Below the pieces are notes generated by a model that saw nothing but the letters and a program-made list of their open reading frames with translations, did no database searches and was not told where the DNA came from. From NCBI RefSeq assembly GCF_020071995.1, contig NZ_JABWTK010000001.1:124001-188000 (forward strand): a stretch of DNA of 64,000 bases, read 5' to 3'. Each line of letters starts with the position of its first letter. The stretch's first letter is position 1. Source of the stretch: Planococcus chinensis. GTDB taxonomy: Bacteria > Bacillota > Bacilli > Bacillales_A > Planococcaceae. Below are positions 32,083-39,650 of this stretch, piece after piece. Position numbers and translations under genes: made by a program.

Positions 32083-32781
32083 ATGAAACAAATCATTGCA
32101 CTTGGCGGCGGGGGATTTTCAATGGAGCCGGACAATCCGCTGCTCGATCGATACATACTGGACCAATCCCAAAAGCCTAAACCGAAAATCTGTTTTGTAC
32201 CGACGGCGAGCGGAGATTCCGATACCTATATCGCTAATTTTTATCGTTTTTTTGATGAACAGGATTGTGAGCCTTCCCATTTGTCGCTGTTTAAACCACC
32301 CGCTCAAGATTTGGAAGCGTTTGTTTTGGAGAAAGACATTATTTACGTGGGCGGCGGAAATACGAAAAATTTACTGGTCCTCTGGCGAGAGTGGGGATTA
32401 GACACGATTTTGCGGAAAGCCTGGGAGCAGGGAATTGTGCTGGCAGGCATCAGTGCAGGCTCGCTGTGCTGGTTTGAAGACGGAGTGACCGATTCCTACG
32501 GGGAACAATTGATGCCCATACAGAGCCTTGGGTTTCTTAAAGGAAGCAACTGTCCGCATTATGACGGAGAAATGGACAGAAGGCCTGCGTATCAACAGAT
32601 GATTGCAGCGGGAACAATCAAGGGCGGCGTAGCTGCGGACGACGGCGCGGCTCTCCATTACATTGGCCAAAACATTCACCGGATTGTCAGTTCGCGGCCG
32701 AATGCCCACGCCTATCGTGTTTTCTTCGATGGCCAAATACATGAAGAGGAGCTGCCTGCTGACTATCTGGGTCTAAAATAG
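32083..32781 (+). CDS. Peptidase E family protein (peptidase S51)
   Basis: The 232-residue protein is a peptidase S51 (dipeptidase E) homologue. The nucleophile elbow is GISAGSLCWFEDG with the catalytic Ser near residue 125, and NCPHYDGEMDRRPAYQ carries the likely catalytic His. The N-terminal LGGGGFSMEP is the usual family start. E. coli PepE cleaves Asp-X dipeptides; Bacillus relatives such as YgaJ are uncharacterised. It lies in a run of tightly packed genes from 31539 to 35781. Confidence 0.87.
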   Translation: MKQIIALGGGGFSMEPDNPLLDRYILDQSQKPKPKICFVPTASGDSDTYIANFYRFFDEQDCEPSHLSLFKPPAQDLEAFVLEKDIIYVGGGNTKNLLVLWREWGLDTILRKAWEQGIVLAGISAGSLCWFEDGVTDSYGEQLMPIQSLGFLKGSNCPHYDGEMDRRPAYQQMIAAGTIKGGVAADDGAALHYIGQNIHRIVSSRPNAHAYRVFFDGQIHEEELPADYLGLK

Positions 32782-32799
32782 GTAGAGGGAGTGGAGAGG

Positions 32800-33531
32800 A
32801 TGAAACCGGACGAGTTGGTGGGTTTTGTGTTTATCCAAGGCGCTGGATTGGACCGTTCAATTTGGCAGCCGGTCACGAATGGCCTGGAAATCCCTTATTT
32901 ATTGGTCGATTTTCCGGCGAGGCAACTTTCTGGAAAAGAGCACAACCGCTTGTCTTTGCGCGACTATGCAACCTCTATCGGCCAGCAAATTGCCAAATGG
33001 GAAGTGGAGAAGTTCGTGCTCGTAGCGCATTCACTCGGCGGCGTACTGGCGATGGAGCTTGCGGAGAAATTAGGAGATCGCATTGTGGGTGCGGTGGCAA
33101 TCGGCGCGGCTGTTCCGCAGCCGGGCCAATCGTTCCTTTCAGTATTGCCGGTTGCCAAACGCCTGTCGCTGCACGTTCTGTTGCGGATAGCCGGTACAAA
33201 GCCTCCAGAAAAAGCCATTCGAAAAGGTTTATGCAAAGAGCTGCCGGAGGAGCAGGCCGCAGAAATTGTGCAGCGCTTTTCTTCTGAGTCCGTGCGGCTG
33301 TATACCGACCGGGTCGAGGCAAATCTTCCCGAAGTGCCCAAACTCTACATCAAATTGATGAAAGACGAAGAACTCAGCGTTTCCTTGCAGGATCGGATGA
33401 TTGTGAACTTTCAGCCCGATTTGGTTGAAACTTTTCATGCCGGCCATTTGCCGATGCTTACCCGGCCGTTGGAATTGCGGAATGTATTGCGGGCTTTTCT
33501 GCTGCAGTTTGTGGTCTATAAAAAGGAGTAG
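32800..33531 (+). CDS. Alpha/beta hydrolase
   Basis: The 243-residue protein is a small alpha/beta hydrolase. The oxyanion segment is FIQGAGLDRSIWQPV, the nucleophile elbow is VAHSLGGVLAME near residue 80, and the catalytic His is in FHAGHLPMLTRP near the end. Substrate is unknown; thioesters, esters or lactones are possible. ATG 32800 follows AGAGGGAG; GTG 32791 is an in-frame alternative. It sits between the peptidase E and nucleotidyltransferase-GNAT genes in one apparent operon. Confidence 0.85.
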   Translation: MKPDELVGFVFIQGAGLDRSIWQPVTNGLEIPYLLVDFPARQLSGKEHNRLSLRDYATSIGQQIAKWEVEKFVLVAHSLGGVLAMELAEKLGDRIVGAVAIGAAVPQPGQSFLSVLPVAKRLSLHVLLRIAGTKPPEKAIRKGLCKELPEEQAAEIVQRFSSESVRLYTDRVEANLPEVPKLYIKLMKDEELSVSLQDRMIVNFQPDLVETFHAGHLPMLTRPLELRNVLRAFLLQFVVYKKE

Positions 33532-33543
33532 AAGGAGTGCGTT

Positions 33544-34701
33544 ATGTTTAAAAGTGAACAGGATATCGTGTCGGCCATCGAGCAGGATGTCCGGATGATG
33601 GAAATTCTAAAAGCTGTTAAAACACTGGATTTGCCGGATTGGTGGATATGCGCAGGATTTGTGCGCTCCAAAGTCTGGGACGACCTTCATGGCTATAAGG
33701 AACGGACTCCTTTAGCAGACATCGATGTCATTTATTTCGACAAAAACCAGACGGAAGAATCGGAAGAAAAGAAAATTGAACAACAGCTGCAGACGCTGAT
33801 GCCGGATGTTCCGTGGTCGGTCAAAAACCAGGCGCGGATGCACCAAATCAATGGACTTGCACCTTACAGCTCTTCGGTCGATGCCATTTCAAAATTCCCG
33901 GAAACCGCAACAGCTCTGGGTGTGAAGCTGGATTCGGAAGCAAAACTTGTGCTGGCAGCACCATGCGGCATACAAGATGTTTTGGAAATGACAGTGAAGC
34001 CGACGCCGCATTTCAAGATGAACAAAGAATTGGCGGCTGCTTACGAAAGCCGCTTGCAGAAAAAGGACTGGAAAGCCAAATGGCCGAAAGTGAAGGTGCA
34101 GCCTTTAAAGCGTCAAGAGTGGGAAAAGGATGACAAGCGCGGCGGAAGAATAAAAACAGCGAGACTGGAATTCCGGAAGTACCGGGATGAGGATTTCGAT
34201 TTTCTCTGCTCTCTTTTAAATGATCCGGAAGTGGTCCGTTTTATTGGCAACGGACAGACGCGCAGCCGGGAAGGGGCATTGGAATTTTTGTATTGGATTT
34301 ACCGTTCATACCGCGAAAACCCGGAACTCGGATTGCGGCTTCTGGTTCGCTCGGAAGACGATGTGCCAATCGGCCATGCCGGTCTCGTCAAGCAGAAAAT
34401 TGAAGGCAAAGAAGAGCTGGAAATTGGCTACTGGATTGCCAGGGATTACTGGGGACAAGGCTATGCGACAGAAGCGGCCGCCGCACTCCGTGATCACGGC
34501 ACGGAACAGCTCGGCAAAAAGCGGTTGATTTCGCTGATTCAGCCGGGAAATATCGGTTCCAGAAAAGTGGCCGAACGGACCGGCTTAGCATTGGAGAAGG
34601 AAATTCAATTGTCCGGCCAGGACGTATGCGTCTATGCGCTGGAAACATCAACTATAGAGGATATTCAGGAGGAAAAGAATGTTAAACAAACAAGGCTTTG
34701 A
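33544..34701 (+). CDS. Nucleotidyltransferase-GNAT acetyltransferase fusion
   Basis: The 385-residue protein joins two domains. Residues 1-185 look like the DUF925/NTP_transf_6 nucleotidyltransferase family: WWICAGFVRSKVWDDLHGY near 32-50 and PLADIDVIYFD near 57-67, with acidic residues that would hold magnesium. Residues about 205-375 are a RimJ-type GNAT domain with EIGYWIARDYWGQGYATEAA as the acetyl-CoA site. No frameshift separates them; the linker (190-205) is basic. Its last 23 bases overlap the methyltransferase gene. The combination suggests one substrate modified at two groups, but nothing shows what it is. Confidence 0.85.
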   Translation: MFKSEQDIVSAIEQDVRMMEILKAVKTLDLPDWWICAGFVRSKVWDDLHGYKERTPLADIDVIYFDKNQTEESEEKKIEQQLQTLMPDVPWSVKNQARMHQINGLAPYSSSVDAISKFPETATALGVKLDSEAKLVLAAPCGIQDVLEMTVKPTPHFKMNKELAAAYESRLQKKDWKAKWPKVKVQPLKRQEWEKDDKRGGRIKTARLEFRKYRDEDFDFLCSLLNDPEVVRFIGNGQTRSREGALEFLYWIYRSYRENPELGLRLLVRSEDDVPIGHAGLVKQKIEGKEELEIGYWIARDYWGQGYATEAAAALRDHGTEQLGKKRLISLIQPGNIGSRKVAERTGLALEKEIQLSGQDVCVYALETSTIEDIQEEKNVKQTRL

Positions 34702-35305
34702 TTTATGGGCGAACGATTATGATCAGACAGTGAAAATCAGTGAAGAAAATAACCAATATCCGTTTGCAGGATACAAAGAAATCCTCAATACGATTTTCAA
34801 TGAAGCCATGCAAAAAGAATGTTCCCATATCCTCGACATCGGATTCGGTACAGGGATATTGGCAAGCAGGCTGTATGAGGAAGGCCACCAGATCGACGGC
34901 GTGGATTTTTCCGCAGAAATGATAGCCATTGCCCAAGTGAAAATGCCGAAAGCGAAACTGATTGAAGGGGATATCGCAGACGGTTTGCCGGCGGAACTGA
35001 AAGAGGAAACCTACGATTCCATCATCAGCACGTATGCACTGCATCACTTGAACGATGATCAAAAAGTGGACTTTATCCAGGAGCTGCTGCCTTCCTTGGG
35101 GGAAGGCGGAAAAATCTACATTGGGGATATCGCTTTTGAAACGCGGGAGCAATTGGAGCAGTGCAAACAAGACAGCATCAAATATTGGGACCACGATGAA
35201 TTTTATTTTGTATATGAAGAAATTCGTGAAGCACTAAAAGGAATTTGCCGCTGTGAATTCCACCCGGTGTCGCATTGCGGCGGAGTACTTGTGCTGTCGG
35301 TTTAA
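34679..35305 (+). CDS. Class I SAM-dependent methyltransferase
   Basis: The 208-residue protein is a Rossmann-fold methyltransferase. Motif I is ILDIGFGTGILASRLYEEG near 50-68, the acidic loop GVDFSAEMI follows, and ISTYALHHLNDDQK is motif IV. The substrate is unknown. It opens with KQGFDLWANDYDQTV, a start common to small-molecule methyltransferases of this group. GAGGAAAAG precedes ATG 34679 inside the fusion gene, so translation is coupled. Confidence 0.87.
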   Translation: MLNKQGFDLWANDYDQTVKISEENNQYPFAGYKEILNTIFNEAMQKECSHILDIGFGTGILASRLYEEGHQIDGVDFSAEMIAIAQVKMPKAKLIEGDIADGLPAELKEETYDSIISTYALHHLNDDQKVDFIQELLPSLGEGGKIYIGDIAFETREQLEQCKQDSIKYWDHDEFYFVYEEIREALKGICRCEFHPVSHCGGVLVLSV

Positions 35306-35319
35306 AAGGAGGGCTGAAA

Positions 35320-35781
35320 ATGGATCGGTTCATGGAAAGGGCAGTGGAACTGTCACTGCAGAATGTCCAGGAAGGCGGTCAGCCGTTCGGTGCGGTTTTG
35401 GTCAAAGACAGCGCCATCATAGCGGAAGGCGCCAATGAGCTGCATAAAGTGCAGGACGTCAGCGGCCATGCTGAAATGCTCGCCATCCGGCGCGCTCAGC
35501 AAGCGTTGAACACAGACAGCTTGGCGGGAACCATTATGTACGCGAGCGGCGAGCCGTGCCCGATGTGTTTAAGCGCGATGTATCTGGCGGGAATAGAAAC
35601 GGCTTATTACTGTGCTTCCCTTGAAGAAGCGGTGCAGGCCGGGCTTGGGAAATCTAAAATCATTTATGAAGACCTGCAGAAACCTGCATCAGAACGCCGC
35701 TTGTCGATGACGCAGATGCCGCTGGCAGAAAGCCAGGATAACCCGATGGAATTCTGGGTGCAGCGAACGAATAAATCATGA
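35320..35781 (+). CDS. Nucleoside deaminase (guanine deaminase GuaD-like)
   Basis: The 153-residue protein is a CDA-fold zinc deaminase with the motifs GHAEMLAIRRA (zinc His and catalytic Glu) and SGEPCPMCLSAMYLAG (two zinc Cys). The FGAVLVKDSAIIAEGANE strand pair comes before them. The length and sequence fit guanine deaminase or a close relative better than the tRNA adenosine deaminase TadA. It would convert guanine to xanthine in the cytoplasm. A strong AAAAGGAGG precedes ATG 35320. It is the last gene of the 31.5-35.8 kb cluster. Confidence 0.85.
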   Translation: MDRFMERAVELSLQNVQEGGQPFGAVLVKDSAIIAEGANELHKVQDVSGHAEMLAIRRAQQALNTDSLAGTIMYASGEPCPMCLSAMYLAGIETAYYCASLEEAVQAGLGKSKIIYEDLQKPASERRLSMTQMPLAESQDNPMEFWVQRTNKS

Positions 35782-35806
35782 AAAGATAGAATTTGGACCG
35801 GCTGTA

Positions 35807-35853
35807 CACCCCGAAAGGTAAAGTTGAAAAACTAACTTTCGGGGTGTTTTTTT
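35807..35853 (+). terminator. Terminator after the deaminase gene
   Basis: Perfect stem CACCCCGAAAG/CTTTCGGGGTG with a longer loop, followed by seven T. Confidence 0.88.
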
Positions 35854-35951
35854 ATCTGGTTGAAATATTGCAGATGTCTAAAAAATGGGGGAATATGGCT
35901 TAATGATCGGTTCAGCGGGTAAAAGGGGGATAACGATTTAAGGAGGGATAT

Positions 35952-37031
35952 ATGATGGATACTAATCAGTCAAACCCCAGCAGCCGGTTTTCGGGAAAGC
36001 AAAGCAAACCGTATAAAGGCAAAATCAAATTAAAGAAACTAAAGGACCAAGTCATGGTCATTACCGGTGCATCGAGCGGCATCGGCCTGGTGACAGCCAG
36101 AATGGCAGCGGCAAAAGGGGCGAAAATCGTAGCGGCTGCCCGCAATGAAGAAGCGTTAAAGCAGTTGGTCAACGAGCTGAAAGAACAGGGGCATGAAGCC
36201 GTTTGGGTGAAAGCGGACGTCGGACGCGAAGAAGATGTGCAGCGAATCGCGGAAACAGCAATCAGCGAATTTGGAACTTTTGATACCTGGGTCAATAATG
36301 CGGGGGTTTCGATTTTCGGGAAAGCGATGGAAGTCAGCATTGATGATATGAAGCGGATGTTTGACACAAATTTCTGGAGCCAGGTTTACGGATCGAGAAT
36401 TGCCGTCAACCACTTTAAGGAAAGAGGCGTTCCCGGTGCCTTGATTAATGTAGGCAGTGTATTTGGAGACCGGGGAGTGGTAGTGCAGTCAACGTATTCG
36501 GCAGCCAAATTTGCGGTGCACGGCTGGACGGAAAACTTGCGCATGGAACTGGAAAAAGAAAAAGCTCCAGTATCCGTCACACTGATCCATCCAGGAAGAA
36601 TCGATACGCCTTACAACGAGCATGCCCGCAGCTATTTGGAGAAACAGCCGGCGCATGTCGGCATGATTTATCCTCCTGAAGCTGTAGCAGAGGCAATCCT
36701 TTATACAGCCGAACATCCAAAACGGGACATGTATGTCGGTTTCCAGGCAAAATGGGGAGGCGTTGTCGGCGGTCTGGCGCCGCGCCTGACAGATAAAGCA
36801 ATGGAACTCACAATGTTCCGTACGCAGCAATCGGAACGGCCGTCCCGTTCGGTGGAAGACAACGCTTTATATGAGGCCGGGTATGGCATGCATGAAAGAG
36901 GGACCCATGTGGGCTGGATCCGTTCCGGCAGCTGGTACGTGAAAGCGACCAAGCACCCCGTTCTGACAGCTGCCGCCATTGCAGGGGTCGGTTCGCTCCT
37001 TTGGAATGCCACTGTTAAATCAAAAGCCTGA
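35952..37031 (+). CDS. Short-chain dehydrogenase/reductase with C-terminal extension
   Basis: The 359-residue protein has an SDR core at about 30-270: TGASSGIGLVTARMA for NADP, NNAGVSIFG, and the catalytic Ser/Tyr/Lys in the STYSAAKFAVHG region. A further 90 residues at the C-terminus end in a hydrophobic helix (VLTAAAIAGVGSLLWNA), perhaps a membrane anchor. Similar long SDRs are common near stress genes in Bacillales, with unknown substrates. AAGGAGGG precedes ATG 35952. It is monocistronic. Confidence 0.88.
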   Translation: MMDTNQSNPSSRFSGKQSKPYKGKIKLKKLKDQVMVITGASSGIGLVTARMAAAKGAKIVAAARNEEALKQLVNELKEQGHEAVWVKADVGREEDVQRIAETAISEFGTFDTWVNNAGVSIFGKAMEVSIDDMKRMFDTNFWSQVYGSRIAVNHFKERGVPGALINVGSVFGDRGVVVQSTYSAAKFAVHGWTENLRMELEKEKAPVSVTLIHPGRIDTPYNEHARSYLEKQPAHVGMIYPPEAVAEAILYTAEHPKRDMYVGFQAKWGGVVGGLAPRLTDKAMELTMFRTQQSERPSRSVEDNALYEAGYGMHERGTHVGWIRSGSWYVKATKHPVLTAAAIAGVGSLLWNATVKSKA

Positions 37032-37071
37032 TTAAACAGGACAAATCAACTAATGAGCAACGCGAGGAGAA

Positions 37072-37102
37072 GCACCGTCTGCCAAAGGGACGGTGATTTT
37101 TT
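37072..37102 (+). terminator. Terminator after the SDR gene
   Basis: Stem CACCGTC/GACGGTG with an eight-base loop, then TTTTTT. Confidence 0.82.
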
Positions 37103-37237
37103 CTAGCGCCCGTTTTTATTTAAAATATGCGGCGGCAAGAGCCGGAGTGGTTTGCAATTTGTTCAGTGGGGAAAAACAGAAACAATACAGGCAAATGAAA
37201 GTATTGGTGAAATTTGGAAAAAGGGGGATGCGGTCTT

Positions 37238-37945
37238 ATGCCAAAGGAAAAAACGATGCAAAGTGAAATCGGGGGCTATCTTTCTACATTGCTGCGCACG
37301 CATTTCGGCAAAGGGCCAACATCGGTGTACGTAACAATTGCCCGGCCATTTATCGCCATCCATCTCCGTGGTTTTTTAGCTCCTACGGAAAGGATCTTGG
37401 TGGAGCAGCAGGAATGGAAACGAGTGCTTGAAACACGGGATCTTCTGATGAATGAATTGAAACAGGAAATCAAACTGAATTTGTGGAAAATTGCAGAGCT
37501 GGATGTTAAAGAAGTTTATGCAGATTGGCATCTTGAGCAAAAAACCGGAATGATTTTCGTGGTGTTGAACGAAGAAGAAGAGCAGAAAGCCTGGCAATGG
37601 CCGGAAGACGTAGATGAAGAAGACCTCTACAGGCAAGTGAAAATCGGCAGCATAGAAGCGCAGAAAGAACCGGAAGAAACATATATTTACTGGTTGAATG
37701 ATCGGACAGTCTTAATCCGGCGTTTTGGCATTTTGCTTCAACTTGAAAAAGAACTGATAAAAAACGGTTTTGAAGAACAGCTGAAAATTGCCAAAAGGCC
37801 CGTGGAGTATACAGTAGTGGCAGAGTCGAATATACAACAATCATTAAAACGAAATATCCTGGAAACCTTTGTCGACTGGAACTTTGAGAAGGACATCGGC
37901 TATATGATCCTTGTCTTGGAATCGTTGGAAAAACAGCAAAAATAA
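37238..37945 (+). CDS. DUF2294 (YbcI-like) protein
   Basis: The 235-residue protein contains a DUF2294 domain in its first 110 residues, shown by the segment GKGPTSVYVTIARPFIAIHL and GFLAPTERILVE, and a second, weaker copy in the C-terminal half. B. subtilis YbcI is a relative. The function is unknown; some members lie beside bicarbonate transport genes, but none is seen here. It has no signal peptide or membrane segment. ATG 37238 is chosen after AAAGGGGGA; an in-frame TTG at 37214 is less likely. Confidence 0.8.
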   Translation: MPKEKTMQSEIGGYLSTLLRTHFGKGPTSVYVTIARPFIAIHLRGFLAPTERILVEQQEWKRVLETRDLLMNELKQEIKLNLWKIAELDVKEVYADWHLEQKTGMIFVVLNEEEEQKAWQWPEDVDEEDLYRQVKIGSIEAQKEPEETYIYWLNDRTVLIRRFGILLQLEKELIKNGFEEQLKIAKRPVEYTVVAESNIQQSLKRNILETFVDWNFEKDIGYMILVLESLEKQQK

Positions 37946-37962
37946 TCATCCCTTATCATAAA

Positions 37963-37990
37963 AAAGGAGTGCCGCAATCGGTACTCCTTT
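37963..37990 (-). terminator. Terminator for the small minus-strand gene
   Basis: Stem AAGGAGT/ACTCCTT. On the minus strand it is followed by six T, on the plus strand by only a mixed T/C stretch, so it mainly ends transcription coming from the 38013-38207 gene. Confidence 0.7.
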
Positions 37991-38012
37991 CTCATTTATG
38001 GCGCTGAAAATT

Positions 38013-38207
38013 TTAATCGATCAAAAGAGGAACTTCATGGCAGTATGGGCATTTCATATAGGAGTGGCTGCTCTCAAGATTCTGGATATAGTCCTTTGAG
38101 TCTGTAAATTCAGTTGCGTCAGATGGGATACGGTCCACTCCACACCGGTCTTGTGAATATCGCTGTTCATGAACATGTTTTTTTTGATGGTCCACTACGT
38201 ATTTCAT
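38013..38207 (-). CDS. Possible small His/Cys-rich protein, family unknown
   Basis: A 64-residue frame. It starts MKYVVDHQKKHVHEQRYSQD and ends KCPYCHEVPLLID, with a CPYC pair near the C-terminus and several His, which could bind zinc. GGATGGAG lies 6 bases before ATG 38207, and an in-frame ATG at 38219 is next to it. A terminator with a minus-strand T run follows. These signals, rather than similarity, support it. I do not recognise a family. Confidence 0.55.
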   Translation of the reverse strand: MKYVVDHQKKHVHEQRYSQDRCGVDRIPSDATEFTDSKDYIQNLESSHSYMKCPYCHEVPLLID

Positions 38208-38238
38208 TGCACTCTCCATCCTTTCTTTGAGTTAACTA

Positions 38239-38275
38239 CAAAAAAGCCGAAAAGAATCCTAAGACCCTTTTCGGC
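38239..38275 (-). terminator. Terminator on the minus strand, upstream of the small gene
   Basis: Stem GCCGAAAAG/CTTTTCGGC with a 12-base loop; on the minus strand it is followed by TTTTTTG. It implies a transcript arriving from about 38280-38450 on the minus strand, although no gene is recognised there. Nothing else was seen between 38276 and 38469. Confidence 0.65.
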
Positions 38276-38469
38276 GTTGTTTACAGCGCTACTGTCTGCC
38301 ACATCCAACCAAATGATAAATTCTTCTATTTTGAATCGAGCAGCTGACTCTTGCTACCTAACTTGTTAAACCAGAAACGCTACTTGTTTTCTGATTACCT
38401 TTACATACCCGCTTATGCAAAAGGGCTAAACCTTATTGGTAAAATCAGACGGCAAATGAATTCTGAAGA

Positions 38470-38499
38470 TTGCCACTCCAGTTCGGCTTCTGATATAGT
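38470..38499 (+). promoter_or_regulatory. Promoter of the panB leader, extended -10
   Basis: TTGCCA at 38470-38475 is followed after 18 bases by TATAGT (38494-38499), with a TG one base before it (extended -10). The predicted start, near 38506, coincides with the first base-paired position of the leader RNA. Confidence 0.7.
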
Positions 38500-38505
38500 G
38501 AGGAT

Positions 38506-38652
38506 GAGGGCAGTATCCCAAGCGAACTGCACCGGCAAGGCCACACGAAGCAATTGAATAGTTCTGCCTTGATCTGAAAATGACAGGGACGGAGAAACCT
38601 ACTTGATAAATTTCTGCCCGTCTGTCCAATTCAGGACAGACGGGCTTTTTAG
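38506..38652 (+). ncRNA. Structured leader of panB with terminator, candidate riboswitch
   Basis: The predicted transcript begins with AGGGCAG (38507-38513), which pairs with CTGCCTT (38564-38570) to close a domain of about 64 bases. It ends in a perfect terminator: GCCCGTCTGTCC/GGACAGACGGGC with a six-base loop, then TTTTT (38616-38652). Between them GACAGGGACGG (38582-38592) resembles the terminator's 3' arm and could pair with its 5' arm, so two exclusive folds are possible. panB starts 31 bases after. I do not recognise a known riboswitch class. A pan-motif RNA has been described upstream of pantothenate genes in other bacteria, but I cannot confirm a match. Confidence 0.6.
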
Positions 38653-38682
38653 CCGGTTTTCCTCCCGGAAGGAGAGAAAGAA

Positions 38683-39516
38683 ATGAAGAACACAGCCTCA
38701 TTCATCAAGATGAAAACACAAAGCGAAAAAATCGCCATGCTTACTGCCTATGATTATCCCTCCGCCAAACTGGCAGAAGAGTCAGGAGTGGATGTCATTC
38801 TGGTCGGGGACTCTCTCGGCATGGTCGTGCTGGGGTATGACTCGACAGTAAAAGTGACAGTGGAAGACATGATTCACCACGGAAAAGCGGTGCGGCGGGG
38901 AGCGAAAGATACGTTCATCGTAGTCGATATGCCATTCGGTTCCTACCATGGCAGTTTGGACCGCAGCCTCCAGCAGGCCATACGGATTTTCCAGGAAACC
39001 GGCGCAGAAGCCTTAAAACTGGAAGGTGCCGATGAAGTGCTGGATGTAATCCGTTTGCTGACGCGCACCGGCATTCCGATAGTGGGCCATCTTGGATTAA
39101 CGCCGCAGACGGCAGGTGTACTCGGCGGCTATAAAGTGCAGGGGAAAACTGCGCATGCTGCCCAGAAACTGCTGGAAGATGCCAAGGCCTGCGAAGCGGC
39201 CGGCGCTTGTATGCTGGTCCTTGAGTGCATTCCTTATCAATTGGCGCGCGAAGTAACCGCGGCTTTGTCGATTCCGGTGATCGGCATTGGGGCAGGGGCG
39301 GAAACCGACGGACAGGTATTGGTTTACCACGACACATTGAAATACGGCTCGCACCATCTGCCAAAGTTTGTGCGTTCTTATGCAGAAACGGGCGAAATCA
39401 TGAAAAATGGTCTGAGTGCTTACGTAGACGAAGTGAAATCCGGCGCTTTTCCGGCAGAAGAACACCGTTTTACGATGAAAGAAGAAGAACTGCAGCAATT
39501 GTACGGCGGCAAATAA
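38683..39516 (+). CDS. panB: 3-methyl-2-oxobutanoate hydroxymethyltransferase
   Basis: The 277-residue enzyme is PanB, which makes ketopantoate from 2-oxoisovalerate and methylenetetrahydrofolate in pantothenate synthesis. Conserved points are VGDSLGMV with the metal ligand D43, VDMPFGSY with D82, KLEGA with E114, GHLGLTPQ and the catalytic E181 in LECIP. The length is normal. GGAAGGAGAG precedes ATG 38683. panC and panD are not adjacent, which is unusual for Bacillales, where panBCD are often together. The upstream terminator suggests conditional expression. Confidence 0.95.
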   Translation: MKNTASFIKMKTQSEKIAMLTAYDYPSAKLAEESGVDVILVGDSLGMVVLGYDSTVKVTVEDMIHHGKAVRRGAKDTFIVVDMPFGSYHGSLDRSLQQAIRIFQETGAEALKLEGADEVLDVIRLLTRTGIPIVGHLGLTPQTAGVLGGYKVQGKTAHAAQKLLEDAKACEAAGACMLVLECIPYQLAREVTAALSIPVIGIGAGAETDGQVLVYHDTLKYGSHHLPKFVRSYAETGEIMKNGLSAYVDEVKSGAFPAEEHRFTMKEEELQQLYGGK

Positions 39517-39606
39517 AAACTGAAATCGTATTTTCCTTGCTGTGAATCGTATTTCAGAAACAACCGGCCGTATGTGCTGGAATATCAACAAGTTAATCTC
39601 GAAATA

Positions 39607-39649
39607 TCAAAAAGGCGGCCCAGTGATTGTCTGGGGCCGCCTTTTTAAA
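39607..39649. terminator. Bidirectional terminator
   Basis: AAAAAGGCGGCCC pairs with GGGCCGCCTTTTT around a short CAG/CTG inner pairing. It lies between the convergent panB and M23 peptidase genes. Confidence 0.88.
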
Positions 39650-39650
39650 T

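Noticed and set aside
37150-37200. Sigma-B promoter (GTTTGC-N12-GGGGAA) before the DUF2294 gene
   Set aside because: Only a partial match to GTTT/GGGTAT, with spacing at the lower edge. Not reported as a feature.
38506-38652. panB leader as a ydaO (c-di-AMP) riboswitch, because of the GACGGAGAAACC string
   Set aside because: The ydaO consensus continues with a GGGGTGAATC block and a long multi-helix core, which are missing. The T-box and FMN signatures are missing as well.
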